A stretch of 64,000 bases of DNA from Citrobacter sp. JGM124 (GTDB taxonomy: Bacteria > Pseudomonadota > Gammaproteobacteria > Enterobacterales > Enterobacteriaceae). Numbering within the stretch: the stretch's first letter is position 1; every line of letters starts with the position of its first letter. The notes beneath the pieces were generated by a model that was not told the origin of the DNA, searched no databases, and saw only the letters and a list, made by a program, of their open reading frames with translations. This document shows positions 63,462-64,000 of the stretch, one piece after another. The position numbers were made by a program, and so were the translations under genes. The stretch is from positions 1-64,000 of the forward strand of contig NZ_JAERJD010000007.1 in the NCBI RefSeq assembly GCF_018257795.1, in the 5' to 3' direction.

Positions 63462-64000
63462 ATGTCCTGCCCGGTTATTGAACTGGCCCAACAGCTTATT
63501 CGTCGCCCTTCCCTGAGCCCGGATGATGCAGGCTGTCAGGCATTAATGATAGAGCGTCTGCGTAGCATCGGCTTCACCATTGAACCGATGCATTTTGGTA
63601 AAACACAGAATTTCTGGGCATGGCGCGGACAAGGTCAAACCCTGGCATTTGCCGGACATACTGACGTAGTGCCACCGGGGGACGCGGAGCGCTGGATTAA
63701 TCCCCCATTTGAACCCACTATTCGTGATGGCATGTTATTTGGCCGTGGCGCGGCAGATATGAAAGGTTCACTGGCTGCAATGGTTGTCGCGGCAGAACGT
63801 TTTGTTGCTCAATACCCCAGTCATAAGGGGCGGCTGGCATTTTTGATCACCTCCGATGAGGAAGCCAGTGCTCATGATGGCACCGTAAAAGTGGTTGAAG
63901 CACTCATGGCCCGCAAGGAACGGTTGGATTACTGCCTGGTCGGCGAGCCCTCCAGTACTGAAGTAGTGGGTGATGTAGTAAAGAATGGCCGCCGGGGATC
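63462..64000 (+). CDS. dapE: Succinyl-diaminopimelate desuccinylase, N-terminal part
   Basis: The first 179 codons are visible; the gene continues past the right edge. The M20 metallopeptidase zinc ligands are present in [32 protein letters not shown] and VGEPSS. It acts in lysine and diaminopimelate synthesis in the cytoplasm. Only the 3' end cannot be checked. Confidence 0.97.
   Translation, partial: MSCPVIELAQQLIRRPSLSPDDAGCQALMIERLRSIGFTIEPMHFGKTQNFWAWRGQGQTLAFAGHTDVVPPGDAERWINPPFEPTIRDGMLFGRGAADMKGSLAAMVVAAERFVAQYPSHKGRLAFLITSDEEASAHDGTVKVVEALMARKERLDYCLVGEPSSTEVVGDVVKNGRRG

Overview
The window is chromosomal DNA from a gammaproteobacterium of the order Enterobacterales. Many proteins look like close orthologues of Escherichia coli proteins (CstA, AlaC, Glk, MntH, NupC, PtsHI-Crr, CysPTWAM, ZipA, LigA, AmiA, HemF, AcrD), judged from memory of those families. 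Gene order also follows the E. coli blocks ypdK-alaC / glk / mntH-nupC / tRNA-Ala-yfeC-gltX / tRNA-Val-tRNA-Lys / yfeR-yfeH-ypeB-ligA-zipA-cysZ-cysK-ptsHI-crr-pdxK-cysM-cysAWTP-yfeXYZ-ypeA-amiA-hemF / (maeB)-tktB / nudK / acrD-ypfM-yffB-dapE. The genus cannot be fixed from sequence alone. A secreted GH28 pectinase and a type VI secretion locus hint at a plant- or niche-associated lifestyle.

Layout. Positions 1-0.8 kb hold the start of a type VI secretion sheath operon (tssB, tssC) running off the left edge. Positions 1.2-10.4 kb hold minus-strand genes: a CirA-like TonB siderophore receptor with a Fur box, ybdD, cstA, a GH28 polygalacturonase and a large MscS-family channel. Positions 11-16.9 kb are accessory and on the plus strand: an extended-SDR reductase, then a TPP riboswitch controlling tenA-thiZ-thiX-thiY (thiamin pyrimidine salvage), then a flavin monooxygenase behind a near-perfect Fur box. 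Positions 16.9-21.1 kb hold a 5-oxoprolinase operon on the minus strand (pxpA, fused pxpB-pxpC, and a fused biotin carboxylase/BCCP protein). From 21.6 to 64 kb the backbone resembles E. coli, with local losses and replacements. The tRNA-Val/tRNA-Lys operon is tandemly duplicated and followed by a FlxA-like gene with a sigma-28 promoter. The eut operon is absent, talA is missing and maeB is reduced to a frameshifted relic between hemF and tktB. An AT-rich unknown gene lies between tktB and nudK, and a soluble PAS-PAS chemoreceptor gene lies between nudK and acrD.

How the genes work together: ptsH-ptsI-crr and glk feed sugar phosphorylation. cysPTWA, cysZ, cysK and cysM form the sulfate/thiosulfate-to-cysteine route. 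mntH and cirA handle metals under MntR and Fur. tenA-thiZXY supplies hydroxymethylpyrimidine for thiamin under TPP control. pxpABC recycles 5-oxoproline to glutamate. Two tiny membrane or small-protein genes (ypdK and ypfM orthologues) are also present. The least explained parts are the AT-rich protein at 55.05-56.39 kb, the Fur-controlled monooxygenase, and an orphan terminator at 21.35 kb that could end a small RNA.
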